From positions 1 to 40,139 of the forward strand of contig CAZDKL010000013.1 in the NCBI GenBank assembly GCA_964506185.1: a stretch of 40,139 nucleotides of DNA, read 5' to 3'. Below the pieces are notes generated by a model. It saw only the letters and a list, made by a program, of their open reading frames with translations, did not search any database and was not told the DNA's origin. Both the position numbers and the translations under genes were made by a program. Origin of the DNA: UBA2144 sp964506185. Lineage in GTDB: Bacteria > Patescibacteriota > Gracilibacteria > Peribacterales > Peribacteraceae. Positions 24,352 through 32,677 of the stretch are shown piece by piece (positions within the stretch are counted from its first letter, which is position 1; the number at the start of each line of letters is the position of its first letter).

Positions 24352-25113
24352 CTAGTTAGTAACAAATAAATTCGCCTGTTCTTCTATGCACTCAATAACA
24401 ACTCCTGTACATAAAGGGTTATCTTCGGCTTGCCTCATTAGCTCATTCAAAACATCTAATCCGTCTTCCCCGCTAAATAATGCCAACGAAGGTTCATAAT
24501 CCCTAACATCTTTCATCAAATCCTCAGAATCTGGAATGTAAGGCGGATTACTGACTAGAATGAATGGTTCAGATAAATCACTTAACGGCTCCATCAAACA
24601 ACCTTGTCTAAAATCAACCTGAGCACTAAATGACTCTGCATTCTTTTTAGCAACTATCAATGCATCATTACTGATATCAGTAGCAATAACCTTAACATCA
24701 GGGTTTTCTAATGCGAGTGTGATTGCTATACAGCCGCTGCCAGTTCCAATGTCAACGATCGTACTCACGTCAGGTAATTCTCTCAGCGTCTTTGAAAAAC
24801 AAACTACTCCCCTATCTGCTTCACGAAACGCATCACAAGGCTTCTTTACGAAATCTAAAGAAAGTTCTACTAAGCATTCAGTTGAAGGTCTAGGTATTAG
24901 AACCGAAGGATTAACTTCAAACTCACGACCATAGAACTCTTTCTTTCCTACAATGTAAGCAAGTGGCTCTCCTGCTTCTCGTCTTTTGACTAATAATTCA
25001 TAATTCTTATGCTCATCGGGGTTTAAAGCCTCTTCTGGATGACTAATTATCCATTCCCGCTTCTTTTTTTTGATAAAAGCCAGTATAAGCTCTTTTTCAA
25101 GTTGGGGTATCAT
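24352..25113 (-). CDS. prmC: Release-factor glutamine methyltransferase PrmC/HemK
   Basis: A 253-residue SAM-dependent enzyme that methylates the GGQ glutamine of release factors. An N-terminal helical domain is followed by GEPLAYIVGKKEFYGREFEVNPSVLIPRPSTE (usually IPRPDTE, here Ser). The SAM motif is IVDIGTGSGCIAITLALENPDVKVIATDIS, and the catalytic NPPY is in VSNPPYIPDSEDL. The end is shorter than usual: the protein stops at VIECIEEQANLFVTN, where many homologues continue through a further 20-30 residues. Its start codon is only 9 bp from the start of the divergent glycosyltransferase gene. Confidence 0.95.
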   Translation of the reverse strand: MIPQLEKELILAFIKKKKREWIISHPEEALNPDEHKNYELLVKRREAGEPLAYIVGKKEFYGREFEVNPSVLIPRPSTECLVELSLDFVKKPCDAFREADRGVVCFSKTLRELPDVSTIVDIGTGSGCIAITLALENPDVKVIATDISNDALIVAKKNAESFSAQVDFRQGCLMEPLSDLSEPFILVSNPPYIPDSEDLMKDVRDYEPSLALFSGEDGLDVLNELMRQAEDNPLCTGVVIECIEEQANLFVTN

Positions 25114-25122
25114 GGGACTATA

Positions 25123-26127
25123 ATGCCATCAGTGAAAACAATAGCAATCGACTGTAGGTTTTCTTCAACCAATTCTGGGATTGGACGTTATACACGTGAG
25201 CTTGTTTCTGAACTTACAAAAATAAAAGAAGTTGAATGGAAGCTGATCAAAGAACCAATTATGCACTATTCATGGAGAGAACAAATTATGCTTCCTAAGT
25301 TAATCAAAGAAACAAAAGCTGATCTGTTTTTCTCGCCGCACTTCAATGTCCCTTTCTTCTGTCCAATTCCATTTGTGATCACAGTTCACGATCTGATCCT
25401 ACATCGATATCCTAATCAAACATCTGCTTTAAAAAGATTTGGCTACAAACTTCTAATGTCGAGAGCTGTAAGAAAATCTAAGAACATAATCACTATCAGT
25501 AACTTTGTACTAAATGACATCTCGGATACATATGGAAGAAATAGTATTAAAAATAAAACATCGGTTATTTACGAAGGAGTATCTGATAAATTTAATCGGC
25601 GTTCAGATGACGAGCAATCTGATGTACGAACTAAGTACAATTTGCCAAGTGATTTTTTCTTGTATGTTGGAAATGCCAAAGAACACAAAAATGTTCAGAT
25701 GTTAATTGATGCACACAAAGAGTTACCTGATGACTCCCCTACCCTTGTGCTTCTAACTTTTGGACCTGAATCTATGCAATTGATGATTAACAACAATGTC
25801 CAACTACTCTCAGAAGTTTCTGACAAAGATCTTCCCGCCATCTATTCATCAGCAAAATGCTTTGTTACAGCTTCGCTTTATGAAGGCTTCTGCCTTCCAG
25901 TTGTAGAAGCTCAGGCTTGCGGGTGTCCTGTGATTGCCAGTAACAAGGGAGCTATTCCGGAGGTTGCATGTAAGGAAGCAAAATTGATTGAACCTAATAT
26001 TGATCAATTCATAAACGCCATGAAGAATCCCCTAGGCTCTCCAGTTGATTACCAGAGTCCGAAGTGGTCAGATACTGCTGAGCAGACCTTGAATGTACTT
26101 ATAAAATCATTAGACGGACATGGCTAG
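25123..26127 (+). CDS. Family 4 glycosyltransferase (GT-B fold), copy 2
   Basis: A 334-residue protein from MPSVKTIAIDCRFSSTNSGIGRYTRELVSEL. The acceptor domain contains ADLFFSPHFNVPFF, VITVHDLILHRYPNQTS and IITISNFVLNDI. The donor domain carries FLYVGNAKEHKNVQMLIDAH and the E-x7-E motif ASLYEGFCLPVVEAQACGCPVIASNKGAIPEVA. Related to mannosyltransferases acting on cell-wall glycans; substrate unknown. The upstream extension of the frame overlaps prmC and is rejected. A TATCAT hexamer (25108-25113) overlaps the prmC start codon and lies 9 nt before this ATG, so the two genes share a very tight divergent promoter. Confidence 0.93.
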   Translation: MPSVKTIAIDCRFSSTNSGIGRYTRELVSELTKIKEVEWKLIKEPIMHYSWREQIMLPKLIKETKADLFFSPHFNVPFFCPIPFVITVHDLILHRYPNQTSALKRFGYKLLMSRAVRKSKNIITISNFVLNDISDTYGRNSIKNKTSVIYEGVSDKFNRRSDDEQSDVRTKYNLPSDFFLYVGNAKEHKNVQMLIDAHKELPDDSPTLVLLTFGPESMQLMINNNVQLLSEVSDKDLPAIYSSAKCFVTASLYEGFCLPVVEAQACGCPVIASNKGAIPEVACKEAKLIEPNIDQFINAMKNPLGSPVDYQSPKWSDTAEQTLNVLIKSLDGHG

Positions 26128-26132
26128 ACCCT

Positions 26133-26152
26133 GTTCCGCTTTGGAGCGGAAC
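26133..26152. terminator. Perfect hairpin after glycosyltransferase copy 2
   Basis: GTTCCGC-TTTGGA-GCGGAAC, 5 nt after the stop codon. It lacks a clear T run. Confidence 0.55.
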
Positions 26153-26271
26153 CGGAAAGGTCCCTAGTTGAAGTTAAAAAGTCTTGATGCTCTAAAGATT
26201 TTTTTGAGATGGTATTGACGACGTGTTTGGCCTGACACATTATGAACTGCCGGCCCACCCACCCGATCTAT

Positions 26272-26292
26272 ACCCACCCCGAGGGGGCGGGT
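26272..26292. repeat. GC-rich palindrome upstream of the DUF721-like gene
   Basis: ACCCACCCC-GAG-GGGGCGGGT with one mismatch, in the 197-bp spacer 26128-26324. Apart from this, the hairpin at 26133 and the promoter, I see nothing else in the spacer. Confidence 0.55.
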
Positions 26293-26312
26293 GCACCTGA
26301 GTATCAATCTGC

Positions 26313-26318
26313 TATCAT
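26313..26318 (+). promoter_or_regulatory. -10 element of the DUF721-like gene (leaderless type)
   Basis: TATCAT ends 6 nt before the ATG at 26325. A second hexamer, TATAAT, fills the gap but is too close to the start to serve it. Confidence 0.55.
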
Positions 26319-26324
26319 TATAAT

Positions 26325-26612
26325 ATGTATCACATAAAAGAATTGCTCCCAAAGGTCCTTAAAAAGCGTGGATTACAAGATCATGCAGAAGCAGCACATG
26401 TAATACTCCACGCTCAAGAATGGATAATTGTAGAGTTTGATTCTTTCCAGGACCAGCTGATTGCCAAGTCCTTCAAGGACAATATTTTGCTTATAAATGC
26501 GGAAAATTCGATAGCTGCACAAGAATTGAATGTCAGAATATCTGACCTTAAGGCTCATCTAATCTCAAAGGAGCACCTGATAAACGAAATCAGAATAGTA
26601 AGATCTCAATAA
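26325..26612 (+). CDS. DUF721 / DciA-like protein
   Basis: A 95-residue protein. The N-terminal helix (MYHIKELLPKVLKKRG), a tryptophan-containing segment (ILHAQEWIIVEFD), and the strand-helix block SFKDNILLINAENSIAAQELNVRISDLKAHLI fit the DUF721 pattern. That family includes DciA, the ancestral loader of the DnaB helicase. The match rests on the pattern only and is not certain. Bacterial replication without DnaC normally needs such a loader, and dnaB is at 15409. It lies 61 bp upstream of rpsP in the same direction. Confidence 0.6.
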   Translation: MYHIKELLPKVLKKRGLQDHAEAAHVILHAQEWIIVEFDSFQDQLIAKSFKDNILLINAENSIAAQELNVRISDLKAHLISKEHLINEIRIVRSQ

Positions 26613-26673
26613 AATAAGTCGTTATTGGCTTGCACGCGAGCTTTTAGTTCCATAGACTCATTCGGAACTTGAA

Positions 26674-27222
26674 ATGCTAGTCCTAAGACTTCAACGCACA
26701 GGCAAAAACAAAGAGGCCACATACAAGGTTGTAGTGGCCGAGAAGTCTGATCCTGTAAAAAAGAAATCTATCGAGACTGTTGGTAATTACATTCCACAGC
26801 GAGATCCTGTTCAATTGGTATTGAAACAAGATCGAATTAAGTATTGGATGGAAAAGGGAGCCCAACCCAGCGATACGCTTGCAAGGATTCTTAAGAAGGA
26901 AGGAATGGATGGAATGGATCAATATATCCTCAGATACACAAAGCAAAAGAAGCGTAAGGCTTCGGAAGATGAAGAAGCTCCCGCCGAAGCACCGGCAGAG
27001 AAGCCAGCGGAAGCAGCAGATGATTCGGCTCCGGCATCAGATGAACCTCCAGCAGAAAAAGCAAAGGACAAAGCAGACGATAAACCGGCTGACAAAACTC
27101 CACCTGAGGACAAGCCGGAAGACAAACCTACAGAAGAGGAACCTAAAGCCGAAGAGAAAACTGAACCTGAGGCTGAGACTGCAGATGAGGAAGAAAAGAA
27201 AGAAGATGACAAGCCTGAATAA
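26674..27222 (+). CDS. rpsP: Ribosomal protein bS16 with long acidic C-terminal extension
   Basis: A 182-residue protein. The first 80 or so residues are a standard bS16 of the small subunit: MLVLRLQRTGKNKEATYKVVVAEK, then IETVGNYIPQRDPVQLVLKQDRIKYWMEKGAQPSDTLARIL. bS16 usually ends there. Here about 85 residues follow that consist almost only of Glu, Asp, Lys, Pro and Ala (for example EEAPAEAPAEKPAEAADD), which should be disordered and strongly acidic. The upstream ATG spacing shows no Shine-Dalgarno sequence. khpA, which often follows rpsP in the same operon, lies nearby but on the opposite strand. Confidence 0.95.
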   Translation: MLVLRLQRTGKNKEATYKVVVAEKSDPVKKKSIETVGNYIPQRDPVQLVLKQDRIKYWMEKGAQPSDTLARILKKEGMDGMDQYILRYTKQKKRKASEDEEAPAEAPAEKPAEAADDSAPASDEPPAEKAKDKADDKPADKTPPEDKPEDKPTEEEPKAEEKTEPEAETADEEEKKEDDKPE

Positions 27223-27228
27223 GCCACT

Positions 27229-27372
27229 GTCTGAACCTTGATTTACTAGATTAAAGATTAGCTTGATTAAGGATCACATGGCTAGTTTCTAGTTGTATGT
27301 AGAATGTACATACAGTAATACTATTTGCTTTAATCCTGTCCATCCTTAAATCCTTTTAATCATGGTTCAGAC
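27229..27372. repeat. 144-bp hairpin-forming element between convergent genes
   Basis: GTCTGAACCTTGATT (27229-27243) is complementary to 27358-27372 at 14 of 15 positions. Further matching blocks lie inside (GATTAAGGAT against ATCCTTAA) and at the centre (TGTATGT against ACATACA, 27294-27314), so the whole stretch can fold as one long imperfect hairpin. It ends at the stop codon of the pilin-like gene. No coding capacity; probably a MITE-like unit that also ends transcription. Confidence 0.65.
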
Positions 27373-27689
27373 TATTCTAATGCACTAAAGATATCTGCAA
27401 CGAGATCTATTATTAACGTGAATGATAGATCAAACGGAATGTCCAGAAGCACTGTCATGAATTTGACAATGAAGAATGCGATGAACGAGACGAAGAGTCC
27501 TATGATTGCGAACCTAATTGTATGAACGGCTTTCTTAATTTTCTCCTCGTTTCCAGCAGAGAGAATGAATGTGATACCTCCGACAATTATATATACGAGA
27601 CATAGAATAGTAGCTGCAATTAAAGCCAGAGCCACAAAGGTCGCCACAATTTCGACTATTGATGCATTTTCCAGTAGATCTCTTAACAT
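27372..27689 (-). CDS. TrbC/VirB2-like pilin subunit
   Basis: A 105-residue protein with three hydrophobic stretches. The central block (LCLVYIIVGGITFILSAGNEEKIKKAVHTIRFAIIGLFVSFIAFFIVKFM) matches the VirB2/TrbC pattern in which an SAGN/SAGD-(x)KI(x)KA loop joins two membrane helices. Such proteins are very common in CPR bacteria, usually without a full type IV secretion system, and have been proposed to build surface fibres or pores. No other type IV genes are in the window. It lies 25 bp after khpA in the same direction. Confidence 0.75.
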   Translation of the reverse strand: MLRDLLENASIVEIVATFVALALIAATILCLVYIIVGGITFILSAGNEEKIKKAVHTIRFAIIGLFVSFIAFFIVKFMTVLLDIPFDLSFTLIIDLVADIFSALE

Positions 27690-27714
27690 TAGATAATGGG
27701 GAAAAAGAGTGAAA

Positions 27715-27984
27715 TTAAGCCTCTCCAGGCTCCAGTATTTTCAAGTTAATACGATTATCCCCTCCTCCGACAATGCGAAGCAAGGTGCGTAGAGCTTTTA
27801 TGGTTTGACCGCTCTTTCCAATTAGCTTGCCCATATCATTCTCTCCTACCTTCACCGTGAGCAGAATTCCTAAATCATCCTTTCTCGCGTCAATCGAGAG
27901 GGCTTCCTTGTCCTCAACAATGTTCTCCAGAATGTACTTAAGAAAGTCATATCCGGGTAGTTCCGTGGTTTTCGTATCCGTCAT
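27715..27984 (-). CDS. khpA: KH-domain RNA-binding protein KhpA (YlqC-like)
   Basis: An 89-residue protein with a single KH domain. The GxxG loop is in GKLIGKSGQTIKALRTLLRIVGG, preceded by LLTVKVGENDM. The final ILEPGEA replaces the usual short tail. KhpA binds RNA, often with KhpB, and in Firmicutes influences cell division and small RNA function. It is often next to rpsP; here rpsP lies about 500 bp away on the opposite strand with the pilin-like gene between. Confidence 0.9.
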   Translation of the reverse strand: MTDTKTTELPGYDFLKYILENIVEDKEALSIDARKDDLGILLTVKVGENDMGKLIGKSGQTIKALRTLLRIVGGGDNRINLKILEPGEA

Positions 27985-28024
27985 AACTGCACTAGGTTAT
28001 CAAAACCTATACAAAAATCAATAA

Positions 28025-29812
28025 CTAAACCAAATACTTTCTCCTCATCCACAATGTAGGAATTCCGCTAAGAACAGCCATCATACTTACAAATATGGTA
28101 TCCAGAGGAGCTCCACTCTTAGGAAGTCTCGTAACAACTCCAACGGCTCCTACTCGTACTCTTTCGGAGAGTGAAATTGATTCTAGACCCTCTCCATTTA
28201 CAGAGACTATGTTAGAGATCTCCATTCCATGAGGAACATTTTGGAAAATTCTGACAGTGTAATGCACCTCCCATCCCTCTCCAGGATTTAGCACTGGCAC
28301 ATTCCATACAATTCTATCGCCTTCCATTACACCTTGCTGAGCATCAACAATTGCACTGTACTGCGAATCAATCCTATCTTCGATTCTCACATTACGTATT
28401 GGATGATCGTAAGTGTTCTTAAGGTAAATTGAATATCCAACAGTGTCGCCAGGACGAACTTCGTGCCTGTCTGCAATTTTTCTTAGAAGTGTATTTCTAA
28501 TCTGAGGCCTTTCGGGTGTTTTGTCGGCAAGCTTAACATTTCTTTCTGATACAGTTGTTTGATCAACAGCTTCTCGTCCTTCAACGTGAATGCTTCCTCT
28601 TAAGTTTGCTCCAAGAGGCGCATCACTTCTTACTCTTACTGTGAAAAGAAGAGTTCTGGATCCATGAGGACTAATGGTTACTCCTTTCCAGAATATATCC
28701 TGTCCATTCCAGTAACCTCCCTCGGAAGCGTCAACGAATTCAGTGTACATAGGGATAGCACCTTTAACATCCACGCCTTGAACTAGCTTTGCCTGATTAT
28801 TCTTAATATCAACGGCATACGTAAGCAATTCTCCAACTCTTGCTTCGCTGTATCCGTCTGTCATTCTTACGTTAATTGCAGCTGGAGGAAGTTCTTCGTA
28901 AAGAATTGTGGTTGTGTCTGTTCCAAAGGCTGCTTCTGTTGCAAAGCGAACACGCAACATTCCAAATTCTGTAGTCTCGCGGTCGATTTGAGCTTTTAGT
29001 TCATACAATGCTTCTCCACCGGCAGGCAGGAATTGCTTCTCCCATTCAACTGACCTGTTGGTTCTCTTGTAATCTCCAGAAGCACCCATGAAATGAAGAG
29101 GCGGAGGAAGTTGAGTTCTGAGAGTAAACTCACGATCTTTTCCAAAAGTATTCTTCACCAAGACCTGATACGTAAGCATTTCATCAGGTTCTGCATATAT
29201 TTTTCCATCATCTACAAATACTTCCATTGGAACTCTCATCTTATCTTTACTGTAAACCTTGGTTGTATCTGTAACACGAATGTCTCCTGCATATGCTTCT
29301 GCAATAAGCAAGTCACCTTCCCTTGCATCACTATTAAGGTAGGTGTTAACAAATAGTTCCTTTACGTAGCCAGGATGTATCACTGTATCCTTCCAAACTA
29401 CCGTATTGCCAAATACTTTTCCGTTCTCGCTTGAAGACGTTACAGACATGAAATCCGGCTTATAGAAACGAACAGTTACAAGCTCTGGCTGTGTGCTTTC
29501 TGTTCTTAGTCCTATCGTATATGTCGAATTATCCTCAGTTTTAATCTCATCAATGCCATCAGATATTGTCAGATATAAATCCCTGCTAGTTGTTCCTTCA
29601 TGCATATCGTGCTGTGAATCGCAGTCATGGTCCAATGGATAGTCGACAATGCCATCTACGTCGTTATCAATCCCATCTGAACATTCAGGCAAAACAGCTG
29701 CAGAAACGCCCTCAAATGCATTTTCGGTGGTTATGCTGTGCGCGATTGTGATAGTGAGGAATAATACCCCGATAAGTGCAATATATTGCACCCTTTTAGC
29801 GTTTCTAAGCAT
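28025..29812 (-). CDS. DUF11-repeat surface protein with LPKSG sorting signal
   Basis: A 595-residue exported protein. The N-terminus (VQYIALIGVLFLTITIAHS) is a signal segment. It is followed by an acidic calcium-loop region CSDGIDNDVDGIVDYPLDHDC (about residues 44-64), then four DUF11-like beta domains, each with patterns such as EPDEMLTYQVLVKN, RVGELLTYAVDIKN and RPGDTVGYSIYLKN. The C-terminus reads LPKSG, a hydrophobic helix, then RRKYLV, which fits a sortase-type cell-wall sorting signal. The likely role is a wall- or envelope-attached structural protein or adhesin. No sortase gene is in the window. Confidence 0.88.
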   Translation of the reverse strand: MLRNAKRVQYIALIGVLFLTITIAHSITTENAFEGVSAAVLPECSDGIDNDVDGIVDYPLDHDCDSQHDMHEGTTSRDLYLTISDGIDEIKTEDNSTYTIGLRTESTQPELVTVRFYKPDFMSVTSSSENGKVFGNTVVWKDTVIHPGYVKELFVNTYLNSDAREGDLLIAEAYAGDIRVTDTTKVYSKDKMRVPMEVFVDDGKIYAEPDEMLTYQVLVKNTFGKDREFTLRTQLPPPLHFMGASGDYKRTNRSVEWEKQFLPAGGEALYELKAQIDRETTEFGMLRVRFATEAAFGTDTTTILYEELPPAAINVRMTDGYSEARVGELLTYAVDIKNNQAKLVQGVDVKGAIPMYTEFVDASEGGYWNGQDIFWKGVTISPHGSRTLLFTVRVRSDAPLGANLRGSIHVEGREAVDQTTVSERNVKLADKTPERPQIRNTLLRKIADRHEVRPGDTVGYSIYLKNTYDHPIRNVRIEDRIDSQYSAIVDAQQGVMEGDRIVWNVPVLNPGEGWEVHYTVRIFQNVPHGMEISNIVSVNGEGLESISLSERVRVGAVGVVTRLPKSGAPLDTIFVSMMAVLSGIPTLWMRRKYLV

Positions 29813-29901
29813 ATCTACAAATTTGGGATAAACAAAAGGTTGTGACTATAAGGATTTGAAGAAGATCTGTCAAGTATGTTTGACGTTGCTTTTGGTTTTA
29901 T

Positions 29902-29979
29902 TGGTGGGCGATACAGGGGTCGAACCTGTGACCTTCTGGGTGTAAACCAGACGCTCTAGACCAACTGAGCTAATCGCCC
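29902..29979 (-). tRNA. tRNA-Val (anticodon UAC)
   Basis: The cloverleaf is complete: acceptor stem GGGCGAT/ATCGCCC, D arm GCTC...GAGC, anticodon stem TCTGG/CCAGA with loop TTTACAC (anticodon TAC), T arm ACAGG-TTCGACC-CCTGT. CCA is encoded after the discriminator A. Confidence 0.95.
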
Positions 29980-30070
29980 ACGTTTTCTATTATACATTAA
30001 CATATTAACTAATTAACTAATCAACGTATCTTATTGCCCAAAAGCCCCTTCATCATTAAACTCCACCCAT

Positions 30071-30292
30071 ATGGTTAAACTCTTACTCTTCATTGAAGCA
30101 ATTACATGCGTAGTCCTAATGATCTGCATTCTCTTGCAACACAGAGCATCCGGACTTTCTGCAACATTTGGCGGTGGAGGAGCTACTACATATATCCAAA
30201 GAAGAGGGGCCGAAAAGCTTCTTTTTAGACTAGCAATTTGGAGTAGTGTCGTTTTCCTACTGATACCGGTATTACTCTGGTACATCACTTAA
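30071..30292 (+). CDS. secG: Preprotein translocase subunit SecG
   Basis: A 73-residue protein with two membrane helices (LLLFIEAITCVVLMICILLQH and FRLAIWSSVVFLLIPVLLWY) separated by the conserved loop SGLSATFGGGGATTYIQRRGAEK. SecG supports SecYEG-driven export. It precedes the large solute-binding protein by 18 bp, so the two are probably co-transcribed. Confidence 0.92.
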   Translation: MVKLLLFIEAITCVVLMICILLQHRASGLSATFGGGGATTYIQRRGAEKLLFRLAIWSSVVFLLIPVLLWYIT

Positions 30293-30310
30293 GATTATTC
30301 ATCAACCCGA

Positions 30311-32524
30311 ATGCAACGTCGACAACATTTTAAACCAAAGAATTTAAGCTGGGAGCGTTTAATACTTCTAGGAGCAGTTTTTGCATTTATGCTGAGCTTC
30401 ATAGTTCTTCTTATTAAATTCTGGAAGGACTCTACTCATCTAGTTCCTGCATTTGGCGGAACATACATCGAGGGATCGGTTGGAGAACTGCAAACGATCA
30501 ATCCATGGTTCACTGTAACAAATGATGTTAACAGAGACATCGTATCATTGGTTTTTTCAGGACTTCTTAGGTACAACCCAGAAACGCAACTTATTGAAGA
30601 TGACTTGGCAACTATGGAAGTTAGTCCTGACAATAGAATCTACACCCTTACTCTTAAAGAAGATATTCATTGGCATGATTCCACAAACGAGAGCCCTCAT
30701 CTGGTAACACCGGAAGACGTAATCTTTACATTCCAGACAATTCAAAATCCTGGATTCCCTAATACTCTTCTTAGACAAAACTATCTTGGAGTAGATTTAG
30801 AAAAATTAGATGACCGCAAAATTAGATTCAAACTTTCAGAAAGCTACAGCTTCTTTCCGAGCAACTTAACACTTGGTATTTTGCCGAAGAGATCCTTCGA
30901 AGGAATTCCAATTTCCAAACTGGATCAGACTTTGGATTTTGGCTTTAATCCTATTGGAGCAGGTCCGTATGTTTTTAAAAGCTTTATACAAACTGAGCTT
31001 TCTAGTGAGATAACTTTAGAACGATTCGAGCGAGTTATAGATAAAGAAGAAGTATTCCACTTAAATCAGATTATTTTCCGGATATTCCCGGATTACACGA
31101 CTCTTCTATCTGACATAAGAAACCTGGACGGAGTACGCCACGTTCCTCGAAACGAAAACGGAGAACCCATTATCCCACGTAAATTTACAGCGACTGAGTA
31201 TTCTCTACCGCAATATGTAGCAATGTTCCTAAACATGGAACACCCCATTCTTTCTGATACTTTGCTTAGAACAGGGTTACAATTGGGCACAAATAAACAG
31301 GCAATTGTTGACTCCATCGGAGAATCTTTAATTGTGGATACTCCCCTGCTCGAAATTGATCTGTCTGATTGGAGATATAAATCAGATACACAAGCTGCTC
31401 AAGGAGCTCTCTTTGAATCTGACTGGCACTTGCCGGAGAAAGTACGCCTGCAGCGTCTTTTGGAAATACGTGAAGCCAATATGGTCGGCTCTTTGAAGAT
31501 TGATCCAATTGTTCTTCTGGATACAGGCGCAGCCCTCACAATCACAGGCAGCATTGCAGATGCCTCTATTGGATCCACTCTGAACTCAATTCCTGTTGTA
31601 GAACATCCAACCGAGTCCGGTGCTTGGATAGTGTCCCTTCCGACACTTGGAAGTACAGGAAGCATCAACTTGGGAATAAATTCAATTAAATTACAAAACT
31701 CAGATGGAGATACCATCGACTCCTTTTACTTGTGGAGAACAGATAAGACAAAGGATTTCAAACGCGCTGACGAAGAACAAAATCTTCTTGAGCGATTTAT
31801 TAAATCCAGAGAAGGAGAACTTGTTGGCGATCAAGCAATAACTGCTAGTGACTTCTATGTCGAAAAGGGAATGTTGAGGAGAAGACTTTCCACGGATCCT
31901 TACGATATCAGAATAAATAGCTCAGGCGATAAACTATCGCTTGTTTTGATAACCAGCAACTCACCCCCTCAATACAAAAAGATTGCCGAACAAATTAAAA
32001 AACAATGGGAACCTCTGGGAGTACACGTATCAATAGTAGTACCGGAATCCAGAGATAAGTTTGAAGAGAAACTCCTCAGTCGAGATTATGACATATTACT
32101 TTTTGGCCAGTCTCTTCTTGATAATCTAGATAGTTATCCATATTGGCATAGCTCCGGTAAACAGAAACTTACAGGCGAAAGATCTGATCTTCGATTAGAT
32201 GCTTATAACCTATCTCAATACTCATCACTCGAAGCGGATACACTTCTTGAATCAATCAGACAGACATCTAATGAATCCGAAAGAAGCTCATCACTTGAGG
32301 AGCTACGAGAAGTCCTTAAGAACGATGTTCCCGCCATATTCCTTTATGCTCCTCTGTATACGTTCGCGTACGATAAAGATGTACAGGGTGTGGCACTTAA
32401 GAATTTATCTTTACACTCAGATAGGTTCCTAACTCTTCATAACTGGTTTCTAAAGCAAGAAAGGGTATTCAAAGCAGGTAAAACCTGGTGGAGTTTTCCA
32501 AAATGGCTGTTTGGTCTGCTGTAA
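30311..32524 (+). CDS. Membrane-anchored peptide-binding protein (SBP family 5) with a large insertion
   Basis: A 737-residue protein. A single N-terminal helix (ERLILLGAVFAFMLSFIVLLIKFW, about residues 15-38) anchors it; there is no lipobox. The OppA/DppA-type fold follows: GGTYIEGSVGELQTINPWF, LVFSGLLRYNP, IYTLTLKEDIHWHDS, VTPEDVIFTFQTIQNP, GAGPYVFKSF; the closing lobe resumes at LSLVLITSNSPPQYKKIAEQIKKQWEPLGVHV and IFLYAPLYTFAYDKDVQGV. Between the lobes lies about 180 extra residues (around 365-540) that include an Ig-like beta segment. Usual family length is 500-560. It would bind peptides or oligosaccharides, but no ABC permease or ATPase gene is nearby. Confidence 0.88.
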   Translation: MQRRQHFKPKNLSWERLILLGAVFAFMLSFIVLLIKFWKDSTHLVPAFGGTYIEGSVGELQTINPWFTVTNDVNRDIVSLVFSGLLRYNPETQLIEDDLATMEVSPDNRIYTLTLKEDIHWHDSTNESPHLVTPEDVIFTFQTIQNPGFPNTLLRQNYLGVDLEKLDDRKIRFKLSESYSFFPSNLTLGILPKRSFEGIPISKLDQTLDFGFNPIGAGPYVFKSFIQTELSSEITLERFERVIDKEEVFHLNQIIFRIFPDYTTLLSDIRNLDGVRHVPRNENGEPIIPRKFTATEYSLPQYVAMFLNMEHPILSDTLLRTGLQLGTNKQAIVDSIGESLIVDTPLLEIDLSDWRYKSDTQAAQGALFESDWHLPEKVRLQRLLEIREANMVGSLKIDPIVLLDTGAALTITGSIADASIGSTLNSIPVVEHPTESGAWIVSLPTLGSTGSINLGINSIKLQNSDGDTIDSFYLWRTDKTKDFKRADEEQNLLERFIKSREGELVGDQAITASDFYVEKGMLRRRLSTDPYDIRINSSGDKLSLVLITSNSPPQYKKIAEQIKKQWEPLGVHVSIVVPESRDKFEEKLLSRDYDILLFGQSLLDNLDSYPYWHSSGKQKLTGERSDLRLDAYNLSQYSSLEADTLLESIRQTSNESERSSSLEELREVLKNDVPAIFLYAPLYTFAYDKDVQGVALKNLSLHSDRFLTLHNWFLKQERVFKAGKTWWSFPKWLFGLL

Positions 32525-32677
32525 AAATAAGTTTTTAGCTAACGAAAGCCATAAACTCTAAATTTAGCAACCCCGAGGAGTAAACACCTCTTGACACTGG
32601 TTGACCTAATCTTTAGACTTTGTCGGCTCTATGACTGTTACCTTTATTTTTAGGCAGTCATTAACAATCTTCCCACC
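32525..32677 (+). promoter_or_regulatory. Leader and promoter region of rplI
   Basis: A 153-bp spacer. TTGACA-like boxes occur twice (CTTGACACTGGTTGACC, about 32589-32606). A stem TGACTG/CAGTCA (about 32634-32659) lies before the bL9 start. No known leader motif was recognised. Confidence 0.35.

Noticed and set aside
26919..27227. Open frames opposite and beside the rpsP extension
   Set aside because: They are shadows created by the low-complexity Glu/Pro/Ala codons of the bS16 tail.
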